In this document: positions 1-7,532 of the stretch, in pieces
Layout: the number at the start of each line of letters is the position of its first letter
Position numbering within the stretch: position 1 is the first letter of the stretch
Assembly: GCF_040544555.1 (NCBI RefSeq)
Contig: NZ_JBEPKD010000004.1
Location: 1-64,000, forward strand
DNA from: Halalkalibacter oceani
GTDB taxonomy: Bacteria > Bacillota > Bacilli > Bacillales > Bacillaceae_D
Length of the DNA: 64,000 nucleotides
Direction: 5' to 3'
Made by a program: the position numbers and the translations under genes
Notes under the pieces: generated by a model
Told to the model about the DNA's origin: nothing
What the model saw: the letters and a program-made list of their open reading frames with translations, nothing else
The model's database searches: none

Positions 1-98
1 CACTTAACTCATTCGACTTTTGGGGAGGTACTCCTTTTTTCGTGCCTTGAAAACCTTGCGAGACTAAGGGTTCAAATTATGAAATTGACTCACTTAAT

Positions 99-1436
99 TT
101 AAATAAAGAAAGAGAGAATTCCTACAGCTATAATTCCGGTTATCCCCATAATCAATGTAGTAAATGTAACAGCCCAATAGCTTTGTTTGAGATCCATTCC
201 TCCCATTTTTCCAACCATCCAAAATAAACTTGCATTAGTATGAATAACTGTTAACGAACCGACAGCTACAGCTAATAAGGCGAGCTCTGGACTGATGCCT
301 AAATCACCTAACAGCGGCATAACAATCGCTGAAGCAGTTGTAATAGCTACAGTGGATGAGCCAACAGCCGTAACTGTTAAGGCGGCAATGATAAAGGGAA
401 TTAAAAATCCAGGAAAACCGAGAGCCAATACCTCCCCGCCTAGAAACTCACCGATATTTGTTTCTTTAAGCACGCTTCCGAAGCTTCCCCCTGCCGCTGT
501 AATGAGCAAGATATTGGCACTTTTTTCAATAGCATTAGAAACCCACGTATCTGTCACTTCTCCGTCCAATTTTTTAGGAAGCAAAAACGCCAGTAACACC
601 CCTATTAAAAGAGCAATTGGAGGGGAACCAATGAAAATAATAATGCTTATGAGCAAAGAATCACCCGAAAGAAACTGACTGGAGAAAGATTGGCCAATAA
701 TTAAAATAATAGGGACGATGATGGGCAGAAAAGAGCGAAAAGTCGATGGAGTGTGGACAATTGTTTTCTCTGACTCATCAGATTGTTCTAAATCCTCTTC
801 CACCATGATCTTCGGATATTTTCGCGTTAGAAACTTAGAGTTTGCCCATAAAGTAGTGACGATGACAATAGGTATGGCTACAATGAGGGCATAAATCGTA
901 AACTTCCCAAGGTCGGCTCCTAAAAGTTCAGCTCCTGCGATGGGCCCCGGAGTAGGCGGTATCAACACATGAGTTGTCATCAAGCCCGCCATCAGCGCTG
1001 TAGCTAAGGACACATAAGGAATGTTACCGACTTTAGAAAGGGATTTTATAATTGGGTTTAAAAGCACAAATCCGGAGTCACTAAATACAGGGATAGAAAC
1101 GACGGCTCCAGAGACATTCGTACCTAGCGTACTTTTCTTTTTACCGATAATACCTAGAATAAATTGAGCAATTTTTTTAGCTCCCCCTGTTGCCGTAAGG
1201 ATTTCACCGATGATTATTCCTGAAACAATGACGATCCCTACACTTCCCAATATCGAACCAAACCCATTAAGAATCGTATCAAGCGTTTGTTCTATCCCAA
1301 GTCCACTTGCCAAACCAAAAAATATGGACACAAATAGCAATGAAAGAAAGGGATGAATCTTCATTTTAACGATCATAAATATTAAAAAGAACATACATAT
1401 AAGCAGCCAAAAGGCTATCCATGACTGTGCCACCAT
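99..1436 (-). CDS. GntP-family sugar-acid:H+ symporter
   Basis: A 445-residue integral membrane protein with about twelve hydrophobic segments and the GntP-type pattern PPTPGP near residue 160 followed by GADLGKF. The GntP family imports gluconate and related sugar acids with protons. Its own regulatory region lies at 1437-1646 and carries a cre-like site and a LacI-type operator, so it is probably induced by its substrate and repressed by preferred carbon sources. It lies downstream of the LacI-family gene, in the same direction. No catabolic enzyme (kinase or dehydratase) for the substrate is in view; it would have to lie before position 1. The exact substrate cannot be read from the sequence. 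Confidence 0.9.
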   Translation of the reverse strand: MVAQSWIAFWLLICMFFLIFMIVKMKIHPFLSLLFVSIFFGLASGLGIEQTLDTILNGFGSILGSVGIVIVSGIIIGEILTATGGAKKIAQFILGIIGKKKSTLGTNVSGAVVSIPVFSDSGFVLLNPIIKSLSKVGNIPYVSLATALMAGLMTTHVLIPPTPGPIAGAELLGADLGKFTIYALIVAIPIVIVTTLWANSKFLTRKYPKIMVEEDLEQSDESEKTIVHTPSTFRSFLPIIVPIILIIGQSFSSQFLSGDSLLISIIIFIGSPPIALLIGVLLAFLLPKKLDGEVTDTWVSNAIEKSANILLITAAGGSFGSVLKETNIGEFLGGEVLALGFPGFLIPFIIAALTVTAVGSSTVAITTASAIVMPLLGDLGISPELALLAVAVGSLTVIHTNASLFWMVGKMGGMDLKQSYWAVTFTTLIMGITGIIAVGILSFFI

Positions 1437-1580
1437 AGCACAACCCTCCCACCAATAAATAATTTTAAGCTTTCAAATCATTGTCCTCACGCTCATATTA
1501 TCCACCAACACCCATCCTATCGCTTGCCAATGTTCCGTTCCTTTAAAATGTCATTATTCCTCTAAGCATCCCCCCTTTTA

Positions 1581-1594
1581 TATAAGCGCTTTCA
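1581..1594 (-). promoter_or_regulatory. cre site (CcpA operator) of the GntP gene
   Basis: On the minus strand this reads TGAAAGCGCTTATA, matching 13 of 14 positions of the Bacillus consensus TGWAARCGYTWNCW. It lies 6 bp from the LacI-type operator and overlaps a TATAAA box, so CcpA would probably repress the permease gene. Confidence 0.7.
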
Positions 1595-1599
1595 TTAAA

Positions 1600-1613
1600 T
1601 CTAATCGATTAGA
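1600..1613. promoter_or_regulatory. LacI-family operator upstream of the GntP gene
   Basis: The perfect 14-bp palindrome TCTAATCGATTAGA. The same 14 bp recur just upstream of the LacI-family gene (2683-2696), and its central CG is typical of LacI-family operators. It is the likely binding site of the adjacent regulator. Confidence 0.8.
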
Positions 1614-1646
1614 AATGACTGAGAAAAAGAAATGGCTTTACACCAT

Positions 1647-2663
1647 TTACCCTTTTTCAACCCCACAAGTTTGTCTGATCATTAACTTTGGACTAAGAAC
1701 AACATTTTGGATATCATCTTTTTTATCTTTTTGATTGATTTTCTCTATTAATCGCTCCATAGCCCGTCTGCCTATTTCATACCTTGGTATATGAACGGTC
1801 GTAAGTTGCACAAAGCGAAATGAGGTAATAAATAAATCATCGAATCCGACAACAGCTATATCTCCCGGGATGGAAAGGTTTAAATCTTTAACCGCATCAA
1901 TTACCCCGAGTGCCATAAAATCAGAGCTGGAAAAAATGGCAGTAGGTCTTTCATCAGCGGGTAGCTCCAATAACCGCTTAGCTCCCTCATAGCTTTTTTG
2001 ATATTCGGTATTTCCCCAGACTATCCATTCCGGCTTGACTTCAAGGTTTGCATCTTCCATTGCTTTCAAAAAGCCTTTCTTCCTGTCAGCACTTACTGCA
2101 GAACCTCTCAGCCCCTCAATAAAGGCTATTTTCACATGGCCGCCAGTAATCAGGTGCTTCGCTGCCATGTAGCCTCCCGAAAAGTTATCAGCCGTTACTG
2201 AATCTACCTCCAGACCTTCTATCCCTCTGTGGGCAAGTACAATAGGAAAGGAAGTATCCATTAACTTCTTTACTTGTTCAATATCTTTCTCCAAAGCATT
2301 TGCCAGTATCATACCATCTATTCCGCCTTTACGTACTTGAACCATTATGCCGGCAAATTGTCCCTGCTTATCTTCTGTGTTGAATAAAAGCAAAGTGTAA
2401 CCGTTTTCTCTGGCGACATCCTGACAGCCCTTCGCCAAATCAGGGTAAAAAGGATTCATAATGTCAGGCAGTACCATTGCAATGGTATTATTCTTCTTGA
2501 CGCGAAGCCTTCTTGCTACTTCATTCGGAACATAGTTTAATTCTTCAATTGCTTTTAAAACCTTTGTCTTTCTTTCTTCGCTCACAGGTCTGTCATTGAG
2601 GACATAGGAGACTGTGGCGACTGAAACTCCTGCTTTTTTCGCTATATCTTTTATCGTTGCCAA
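1647..2663 (-). CDS. LacI-family transcriptional regulator
   Basis: The 338 residues begin with a classic LacI headpiece (MATIKDIAKKAGVSVATVSY, residues 1-20), followed by the hinge helix (NEVARRLRVKK) and a periplasmic-binding-protein-like sugar-sensing core ending in MIRQTCG. Start and length are typical of the family. It probably represses both itself and the downstream GntP permease through the two identical palindromes at 1600-1613 and 2683-2696. It has a consensus sigma-A promoter at 2706-2734. The ligand is likely a sugar acid, inferred only from the neighbour. Confidence 0.92.
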   Translation of the reverse strand: MATIKDIAKKAGVSVATVSYVLNDRPVSEERKTKVLKAIEELNYVPNEVARRLRVKKNNTIAMVLPDIMNPFYPDLAKGCQDVARENGYTLLLFNTEDKQGQFAGIMVQVRKGGIDGMILANALEKDIEQVKKLMDTSFPIVLAHRGIEGLEVDSVTADNFSGGYMAAKHLITGGHVKIAFIEGLRGSAVSADRKKGFLKAMEDANLEVKPEWIVWGNTEYQKSYEGAKRLLELPADERPTAIFSSSDFMALGVIDAVKDLNLSIPGDIAVVGFDDLFITSFRFVQLTTVHIPRYEIGRRAMERLIEKINQKDKKDDIQNVVLSPKLMIRQTCGVEKG

Positions 2664-2681
2664 ATCAAAGAAAACCTCCAG

Positions 2682-2697
2682 ATCTAATCGATTAGAT
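2682..2697. promoter_or_regulatory. LacI-family autoregulatory operator
   Basis: The perfect 16-bp palindrome ATCTAATCGATTAGAT lies between the -10 box (2706-2711) and the start codon of the LacI-family gene. It covers the expected first transcribed bases, so bound repressor would block the gene's own transcription. It shares 14 bp with the operator at 1600-1613. Confidence 0.8.
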
Positions 2698-2705
2698 TTA
2701 TCGTC

Positions 2706-2734
2706 ATTGTACTGTTTCTCAATTCACCTGTCAA
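2706..2734 (-). promoter_or_regulatory. Sigma-A promoter of the LacI-family gene
   Basis: The minus strand reads TTGACA (2734-2729), a 17-bp spacer, then TACAAT (2711-2706): a perfect -35 and a 5/6 -10 at ideal spacing. The operator palindrome follows 8 bp downstream. Confidence 0.75.
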
Positions 2735-2825
2735 TCAAATCCTAAAATGAATTCTGAAAATTCGACTAAACTAATACACTTGACTCTATATATTCTATAG
2801 CATTTAGTATCTGTATTCTTACCGC

Positions 2826-2860
2826 AAAAAAAATCCCGCTAGGACAAAAGCCAGCGGGGC
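2826..2860 (-). terminator. Intrinsic terminator after the 2873-3169 gene
   Basis: On the minus strand CCCGCT pairs with AGCGGG around a short loop and is followed by a run of eight T (2833-2826 as A on the plus strand). It lies directly downstream of the small gene ending at 2873. Confidence 0.75.
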
Positions 2861-2872
2861 TTAGAAAACGAA

Positions 2873-3169
2873 TTAATGGACATAAAGCTGCTGAAAGGTC
2901 AGATCCTCTTTATCAACACCTAGCCCCTCCAAAAAGTCAAATACGTCCTGAAAAGAAGCGACCGGATACTGGGTTTTACACATGTGACTCGTACGATGAA
3001 GATCACGTAAAAACTTCCGGTCCTTGCCGATCTTCTTTTCCATTTTCATTAAAATGTCGAGCACTTCCTGATCTTTCTCAAAGGTCACATGTCCATCACT
3101 TTCATTAAAGTAAACAATTAATGGAACCTGCGTATACGGATGAACAAAATGCGCTTTAAAAAGATTCAT
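2873..3169 (-). CDS. Small conserved-type protein, function unknown
   Basis: A soluble 98-residue protein that I do not recognise. The start at 3169 (MNLFKAHFVH) is chosen because the purine-rich AGAGGAGGGGG ends 3 bases before it; the frame also has an earlier start at 3208 without such a site. The protein is acidic with a conserved-looking middle (KDQEVLDILMKMEKKIGKD) and no membrane segment or metal motif. It stands alone, divergent from the YueD-like gene and followed by its own terminator. Confidence 0.65.
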   Translation of the reverse strand: MNLFKAHFVHPYTQVPLIVYFNESDGHVTFEKDQEVLDILMKMEKKIGKDRKFLRDLHRTSHMCKTQYPVASFQDVFDFLEGLGVDKEDLTFQQLYVH

Positions 3170-3322
3170 TTTCCCCCTCCTCTTTTTCTTTCTCTTCTCA
3201 CTATACAAAAAGCGGCCAAAGAATCAAGACATTTGTTCATATTATCAACTCTTCTCCCTTAATCTGTTAAACTAAAAGAGAAATCAAGAAATAATTTCTC
3301 AGTCTCAGAATAGGAGGACAAG

Positions 3323-4084
3323 ATGAATTACACCATTATTACCGGTTCATCAAGAGGATTAGGACAAGCAATTGCTACACGGCTCCTCACAAAAGAAGCA
3401 CAAACTTTAATTTGTATCTCCCGGAACGAAAATGAAGAGATCAAGCAAGCCGCCGAGCAGCACAACATCGGCTACCATTTCTATTCCGTCGATTTAAGCA
3501 ATGTTTCTGCACTCCCAGCGTTAATGGACAAGATTTTTTCCACCATTGAACTGGATGAAGCAAAGCAAATTCATCTTATCAACAACGCCGGACTGCTCGC
3601 TCCCGCCCGCCCATTAGAGCGAGTCGAAAGCGAGGAGCTTCAGAAAAATGTAAACGTTAATCTCGCAGCACCAATGCTTTTGACCGCCGAATTTCTCAAG
3701 CACACCGCAAACAGTCCGGCAGACAAACGCATTATCAACGTTTCTTCCGGCGCCGGCCAGCGTCCGATTTACGGATGGAGCTGCTATGGCGCAGCGAAGG
3801 CCGGACTTGATTTATTCAGCCGCAACGTCGCCGTCGAACAAGCGGAAGCCGCTCACCCGGCAAAGATTTGCTCCTTTGGCCCGGGTATTATGGACACGGC
3901 GATGCAAGGAGAAATCCGCTCAATCGATAAAAATGATTTCATTCATGTCGATACGTTCCGCCGCTATAAGGAAGAAGGAAAGCTCCTTGCTCCAGATCAG
4001 GTCGCCAAAGTGATTGTCGATCTGCTCGAATCAAATGATTTCCCCGACGGCAAAGTGACCGACATCAGCAAATATCTTTCTTAG
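3323..4084 (+). CDS. yueD: YueD-like short-chain dehydrogenase (benzil reductase type)
   Basis: A 253-residue SDR with the cofactor motif TGSSRGLG (residues 7-14), the NNAG strand, the catalytic Ser in NVSSGAG, and Tyr and Lys in YGAAKAG. The pattern FGPGIMDTAMQ and the C-terminal arrangement match YueD, the Bacillus enzyme that reduces benzil to (S)-benzoin with NADPH; the physiological substrate is unknown. AGGAGG lies 8 bases upstream of the start. The gene ends where the CRISPR leader begins, in the place where cas2 often stands in type I-C loci. Confidence 0.85.
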   Translation: MNYTIITGSSRGLGQAIATRLLTKEAQTLICISRNENEEIKQAAEQHNIGYHFYSVDLSNVSALPALMDKIFSTIELDEAKQIHLINNAGLLAPARPLERVESEELQKNVNVNLAAPMLLTAEFLKHTANSPADKRIINVSSGAGQRPIYGWSCYGAAKAGLDLFSRNVAVEQAEAAHPAKICSFGPGIMDTAMQGEIRSIDKNDFIHVDTFRRYKEEGKLLAPDQVAKVIVDLLESNDFPDGKVTDISKYLS

Positions 4085-4273
4085 CTTTTCATAGTGGGTA
4101 GCCGGTGCGAACCCCAAGCGCACATAAAAACCCCGGATCACTCGCACCAAAAAAAGACTGAAATATGAAAAAATATGTAACACCAAACAAGAATATGCTA
4201 TTCTATTACCAAGAAAAGTTAATAAAAAGTACTCACCAGCGCTGTTTTTCCTTTTTTTAGGGGAAATCGGGCT
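4085..4273 (+). promoter_or_regulatory. Type I-C CRISPR leader
   Basis: This is the AT-rich, non-coding stretch between the reductase stop codon and the first repeat. It contains an inverted repeat (GGTGCGA at 4104-4110 and TCGCACC at 4142-4148) resembling the leaders of Bacillus type I-C arrays, and a T-rich tract just before the first repeat. The orientation follows from repeats ending in ATTGAAAT toward higher coordinates and from repeat decay at the far end. Confidence 0.65.
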
Positions 4274-5443
4274 ATCGCACTCTTTATGAGTGCGTGGATT
4301 GAAATGTTTAATTCAACCTTTTCTATATAGTCTGTCGACCATCGCACTCTTTATGAGTGCGTGGATTGAAATTTTGCCGCGTTATAATCCGCGTTATGTT
4401 CGCACATCGCACTCTTTATGAGTGCGTGGATTGAAATACGTGCGAGCGGCTGATCAGAGCTGGAATTATCCGATCGCACTCTTTATGAGTGCGTGGATTG
4501 AAATATTACCTTCAGGAATTCGAGTTGGCACTACGTTAAATCGCACTCTTTATGAGTGCGTGGATTGAAATTTACTGAAGGAATTGCCAAGGGTAGAATA
4601 ATCGCCCATCGCACTCTTTATGGGTGCGTGGATTGAAATAATCTGTATTAATAGAGCATGTTGGATTATTCGAATCGCACTCTTTATGGGTGCGTGGATT
4701 GAAATTCTCTGTCGCTTTTTTATCCGTTTCCTTTCTTGTTATCGCACTCTTTATGGGTGCGTGGATTGAAATAACACTGCTAAATCCAAACGCTTCGATG
4801 TAATCAATCGCACTCTTTATGGGTGCGTGGATTGAAATTAATGTTTCAGCTTTCTTACTCCAGCCATAGCTTTATCGCACTCTTTATGGGTGCGTGGATT
4901 GAAATGATCTTGGTCTTTGCTATTCCAGCATCAATCAATATCATCGCACTCTTTATGGGTGCGTGGATTGAAATGCGTGCCCTTTCTCAAGCAGGTGGGT
5001 GAGCTGTGGCATCGCACTCTTTATGAGTGCGTGGATTGAAATTTCCATGAAATGATTCACAGTACAGGGCATACAAAATCGCACTCTTTATGAGTGCGTG
5101 GATTGAAATCTCCTAGCGAACTTTTCGTGACCATCCAGCGCTCATCGCACTCTTTATGGGTGCGTGGATTGAAATTTTTGCTCTTGTAGAGCTTGCTTAA
5201 TGACTTGCGATCGCACTCTTTATGGGTGCGTGGATTGAAATTTGGCTCTTGATCCTTACTCCAAAACTTAAACCCATCGCACTCTTTATGGGGGCGTGGA
5301 TTGAAATATCGTCTCCTTCAGCACCTGGTTAATGACAATTCGGATCGCACTCTTTATGGGTGCGTGGATTGAAATTCAGCTGACACAGGGACCCCTTTGC
5401 CGTACTTTAAATCGCACTCTTTATGGAGTGCGTAGATTGAAAT
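4274..5443 (+). CRISPR. Type I-C CRISPR array, 18 repeats and 17 spacers
   Basis: Thirty-two-base repeats begin at 4274, 4341, 4406, 4473, 4540, 4608, 4674, 4741, 4807, 4874, 4943, 5011, 5078, 5144, 5210, 5276, 5344 and 5411. Spacers are 33-37 bases. Each repeat has a 7-bp stem (CGCACTC with GAGTGCG) and ends in GTGGATTGAAAT, as in subtype I-C. Two versions occur in blocks: GAGTGCG in repeats 1-5, 12 and 13, and GGGTGCG in repeats 6-11, 14, 15 and 17; repeat 16 reads GGGGCG. The second version replaces a U-A pair with U-G and keeps the RNA hairpin. Repeat 18 has one inserted base and a substitution. No cas gene is present in the window. Confidence 0.97.
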
Positions 5444-5477
5444 TTGAAATCTAGTAAATCAGTATCAACAGTGTCAT

Positions 5478-5509
5478 ATCGCATTCTTTGGCAGGGGCAT
5501 GGATGGCTA
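5478..5509 (+). repeat. Decayed 19th CRISPR repeat
   Basis: After repeat 18 there are 34 bases, a normal spacer length, then a 32-base stretch starting ATCGCATTCTTT and containing CATGGAT that matches the repeat at roughly two thirds of its positions. Position, length and partial identity indicate an eroded leader-distal repeat, which extends the ancestral array by one spacer (5444-5477). Confidence 0.6.
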
Positions 5510-5569
5510 GGATCTTACAGCTTCTTTTCCCCTCCACCGTTTACTCCGCTCTTCCCCTCACTCAACCAA

Positions 5570-5607
5570 ATAAAAACAACCCGCCGCTCAGAAAAATGCG
5601 ACGGGTT
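5570..5607 (-). terminator. Intrinsic terminator of the LysR gene
   Basis: On the minus strand AACCCGTCGC pairs with GCGGCGGGTT, followed by GTTTTTATT. It is just downstream of the LysR stop codon at 5622 and separates that gene from the CRISPR array. Confidence 0.75.
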
Positions 5608-5621
5608 ACAGGGGCAGAGCG

Positions 5622-6479
5622 TTAGTTGCTATGTTCTTCCTCTTTGATTAAACGTAAAAAGGAGCGGTAGGCCTGGTCCAGATAAATGTCTTTTCGATGA
5701 ATGAAAAAGAGATCGACTGTTTGCTCTTCAGGGGGAAGGGTATGAACGGTGAGCGTTCCCTCATTGATTTGCTGGGTGGCAAGCGATTTTGGTAAAATCG
5801 CTATGCCGAGACCTGCCTCGATGCAATGTAAAATCGCTTCCAAGGTGCTGAGCTCCAGCCGATTCCCTGGAGAAATTTGATTTGTCTCAAACCAGCGGTC
5901 GAGTCTTGTTTTATATGGACAGTGAGGACGCGTCAAGATATTTTTTGCGCTTAGCTCAATGTCTTGCTTTGCATTGGAAATGATCACAAGCTCCTCTTGA
6001 TAGATTGGGATGGCTTCCAACTTATTGTCTTCAATCGGCCCGATGACAAAAGCTCCGTCCAGCTTATGTGTAAGCACATCCTGGATGAGCTGTGTCGTTA
6101 ACGCGACGCGCAAGGATAGCTCGACATTCGGGAATTGCTCGTTATAATTCACCAACAGCTGCGGCAGTCGGGCCGCGGCGGCTGTTTCATTTGTTCCTAG
6201 GGAAAGCGAGCCATGGGGCTCGTCTGAATCCTGGATCGCTTTTTTTGTTTCGTTGACAAGCAGCAAAATCTCCTCGGCCTGTTTTAATAATAATTTTCCC
6301 TTCCCCGTCAAACTGATGCCGCGTGGATGACGATAAAACAGCTGTGTGTTGAGTTCTGTCTCCAGCTTTTTCATTCTTGCCGTCACATTCGATTGGACAT
6401 AGTTCAACCGTTCCGCTGTTTTTGTGATGTTTTGTTCAGCGGCGAGCGTTTTGAAAATAAGCAGATCTTTCATATCCAT
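5622..6479 (-). CDS. LysR-family transcriptional regulator
   Basis: A 285-residue LysR regulator with an N-terminal winged helix-turn-helix (residues 1-60, containing NITKTAERLNYVQSNVTARM) and the RGISLTGKGKLLL linker, then a periplasmic-binding-like effector domain. Start 6479 is preferred over 6530 because AGGGGAG lies 7 bases upstream. It is divergent from the hydrolase/dehydrogenase operon at 6609, with a 13-bp LysR-type palindrome between them, so it very probably controls that operon and itself. It is clearly related to the second LysR gene in the window (39529-40392). Confidence 0.9.
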   Translation of the reverse strand: MDMKDLLIFKTLAAEQNITKTAERLNYVQSNVTARMKKLETELNTQLFYRHPRGISLTGKGKLLLKQAEEILLLVNETKKAIQDSDEPHGSLSLGTNETAAAARLPQLLVNYNEQFPNVELSLRVALTTQLIQDVLTHKLDGAFVIGPIEDNKLEAIPIYQEELVIISNAKQDIELSAKNILTRPHCPYKTRLDRWFETNQISPGNRLELSTLEAILHCIEAGLGIAILPKSLATQQINEGTLTVHTLPPEEQTVDLFFIHRKDIYLDQAYRSFLRLIKEEEHSN

Positions 6480-6517
6480 CTTTAACTCCCCTTCCCTATA
6501 ACCATCAAAAAAAGTGA

Positions 6518-6530
6518 TTGAATTATTCAA
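6518..6530. promoter_or_regulatory. Putative LysR-type operator
   Basis: TTGAATTATTCAA is a palindrome of the LysR T-N11-A type in the intergenic region between the divergent LysR gene and the hydrolase operon. It lies 39 bp from the LysR start and 79 bp from the hydrolase start. Confidence 0.5.
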
Positions 6531-6608
6531 AATGAATCATTTTTAATTATATAGTAAACGAGATAGACTGTACCTAGCAAGCTATTACGATGTGAGGTGA
6601 TTTAGCAA

Positions 6609-7529
6609 ATGAATGATTGGCAAAACCTTCAGCAAGCAGGACTTACTAAGCAGTATGCACTTGTAAACGGTGTGCGTCTTCACTATGTGGAAGCAGGAAA
6701 ACAGCATCATCAAACGGTCGTCCTTTTACATGGCTTCCCGCAAAATTGGCAGATGTGGCGTTATCTCATTCCTGAATTAATAAAGCGCTATCATGTCATT
6801 GCTGTCGATTTAAGAGGCTATGGCGATTCGGAGAAACCGGAAGGAATGAACGGCTATGATAAAGGAACGATGGCACGTGATGTTTACGAATTGATCGCTT
6901 CCATGCAGCTAAAAAAAATCGCGCTCGTCGGCCATGATCGCGGCGCGAGGGTGGCAAGACGCTTTGCCCTTGATTATCCAGATACCGTCGCCGCCCTTAG
7001 CCTTATTGATATTCTTCCGCTGGAATTAATTTATGATCAGCTATCTGTTTCGGCAGCCTCGAAAAAATATTGGCATTGGACGTTCCAATTAGTGCCTGAC
7101 TTGCCTGAAGCATTAATCGAAGGCCGCGAAGAAGTTTATTTGCAGTTTTTATTTAACCGCAGCCCGGAACTGCTCAAGCAATTAAAAAAAGAGGGTGTGT
7201 GGCAGGAATACCTCCGGGCTTGGAAGGAGCCGGGCGGTTATCAGGCCGCGCTAAATGACTACCGCGCCACCTATGAAGTCGATTTGCCAAAGTATCGGGC
7301 GGAGCGTCAAGTTCAGCGAAAACTGACACAGCCTTGCCTGCTATTATGGGGTGATCATGGAAATTTAGCCGATCAACCCGTACTCGATTACTGGAAAGAG
7401 GTCGCAACGACCGTTAGCGGAAAAGCAATTGCCGACTGTGGACATTATGTGCCTGAGGAACAGCCCGAAGCCGTTCTCCAGGAGCTATTACCATTTTTAC
7501 AAAACTTTTTTCACGAAGGAGAGTCATAG
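6609..7529 (+). CDS. Alpha/beta hydrolase, fluoroacetate-dehalogenase-like
   Basis: The 306 residues form a haloacetate-dehalogenase-type alpha/beta hydrolase: HGFPQNWQMW (41-50), VDLRGYGDSEKP, and the nucleophile elbow GHDRGAR with Asp110. Fluoroacetate dehalogenases use a nucleophile Asp with a His and second Asp, two Arg for the carboxylate, and a His/Trp/Tyr halide pocket. The equivalents here are Asp110, Asp134 and His279, Arg111 and Arg114, and His156, Trp157 and Tyr218. It starts an operon with the dehydrogenase at 7533, three bases downstream. An epoxide hydrolase would have the same fold, but the DRxxR and HW pair favour a haloacid substrate. Activity is inferred, not shown. Confidence 0.82.
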   Translation: MNDWQNLQQAGLTKQYALVNGVRLHYVEAGKQHHQTVVLLHGFPQNWQMWRYLIPELIKRYHVIAVDLRGYGDSEKPEGMNGYDKGTMARDVYELIASMQLKKIALVGHDRGARVARRFALDYPDTVAALSLIDILPLELIYDQLSVSAASKKYWHWTFQLVPDLPEALIEGREEVYLQFLFNRSPELLKQLKKEGVWQEYLRAWKEPGGYQAALNDYRATYEVDLPKYRAERQVQRKLTQPCLLLWGDHGNLADQPVLDYWKEVATTVSGKAIADCGHYVPEEQPEAVLQELLPFLQNFFHEGES

Positions 7530-7532
7530 AAA

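Noticed and set aside
295..678. 127-codon plus-strand frame inside the GntP gene.
   Set aside because: Shadow frame on the opposite strand of a well-supported membrane protein gene; no ribosome-binding site.
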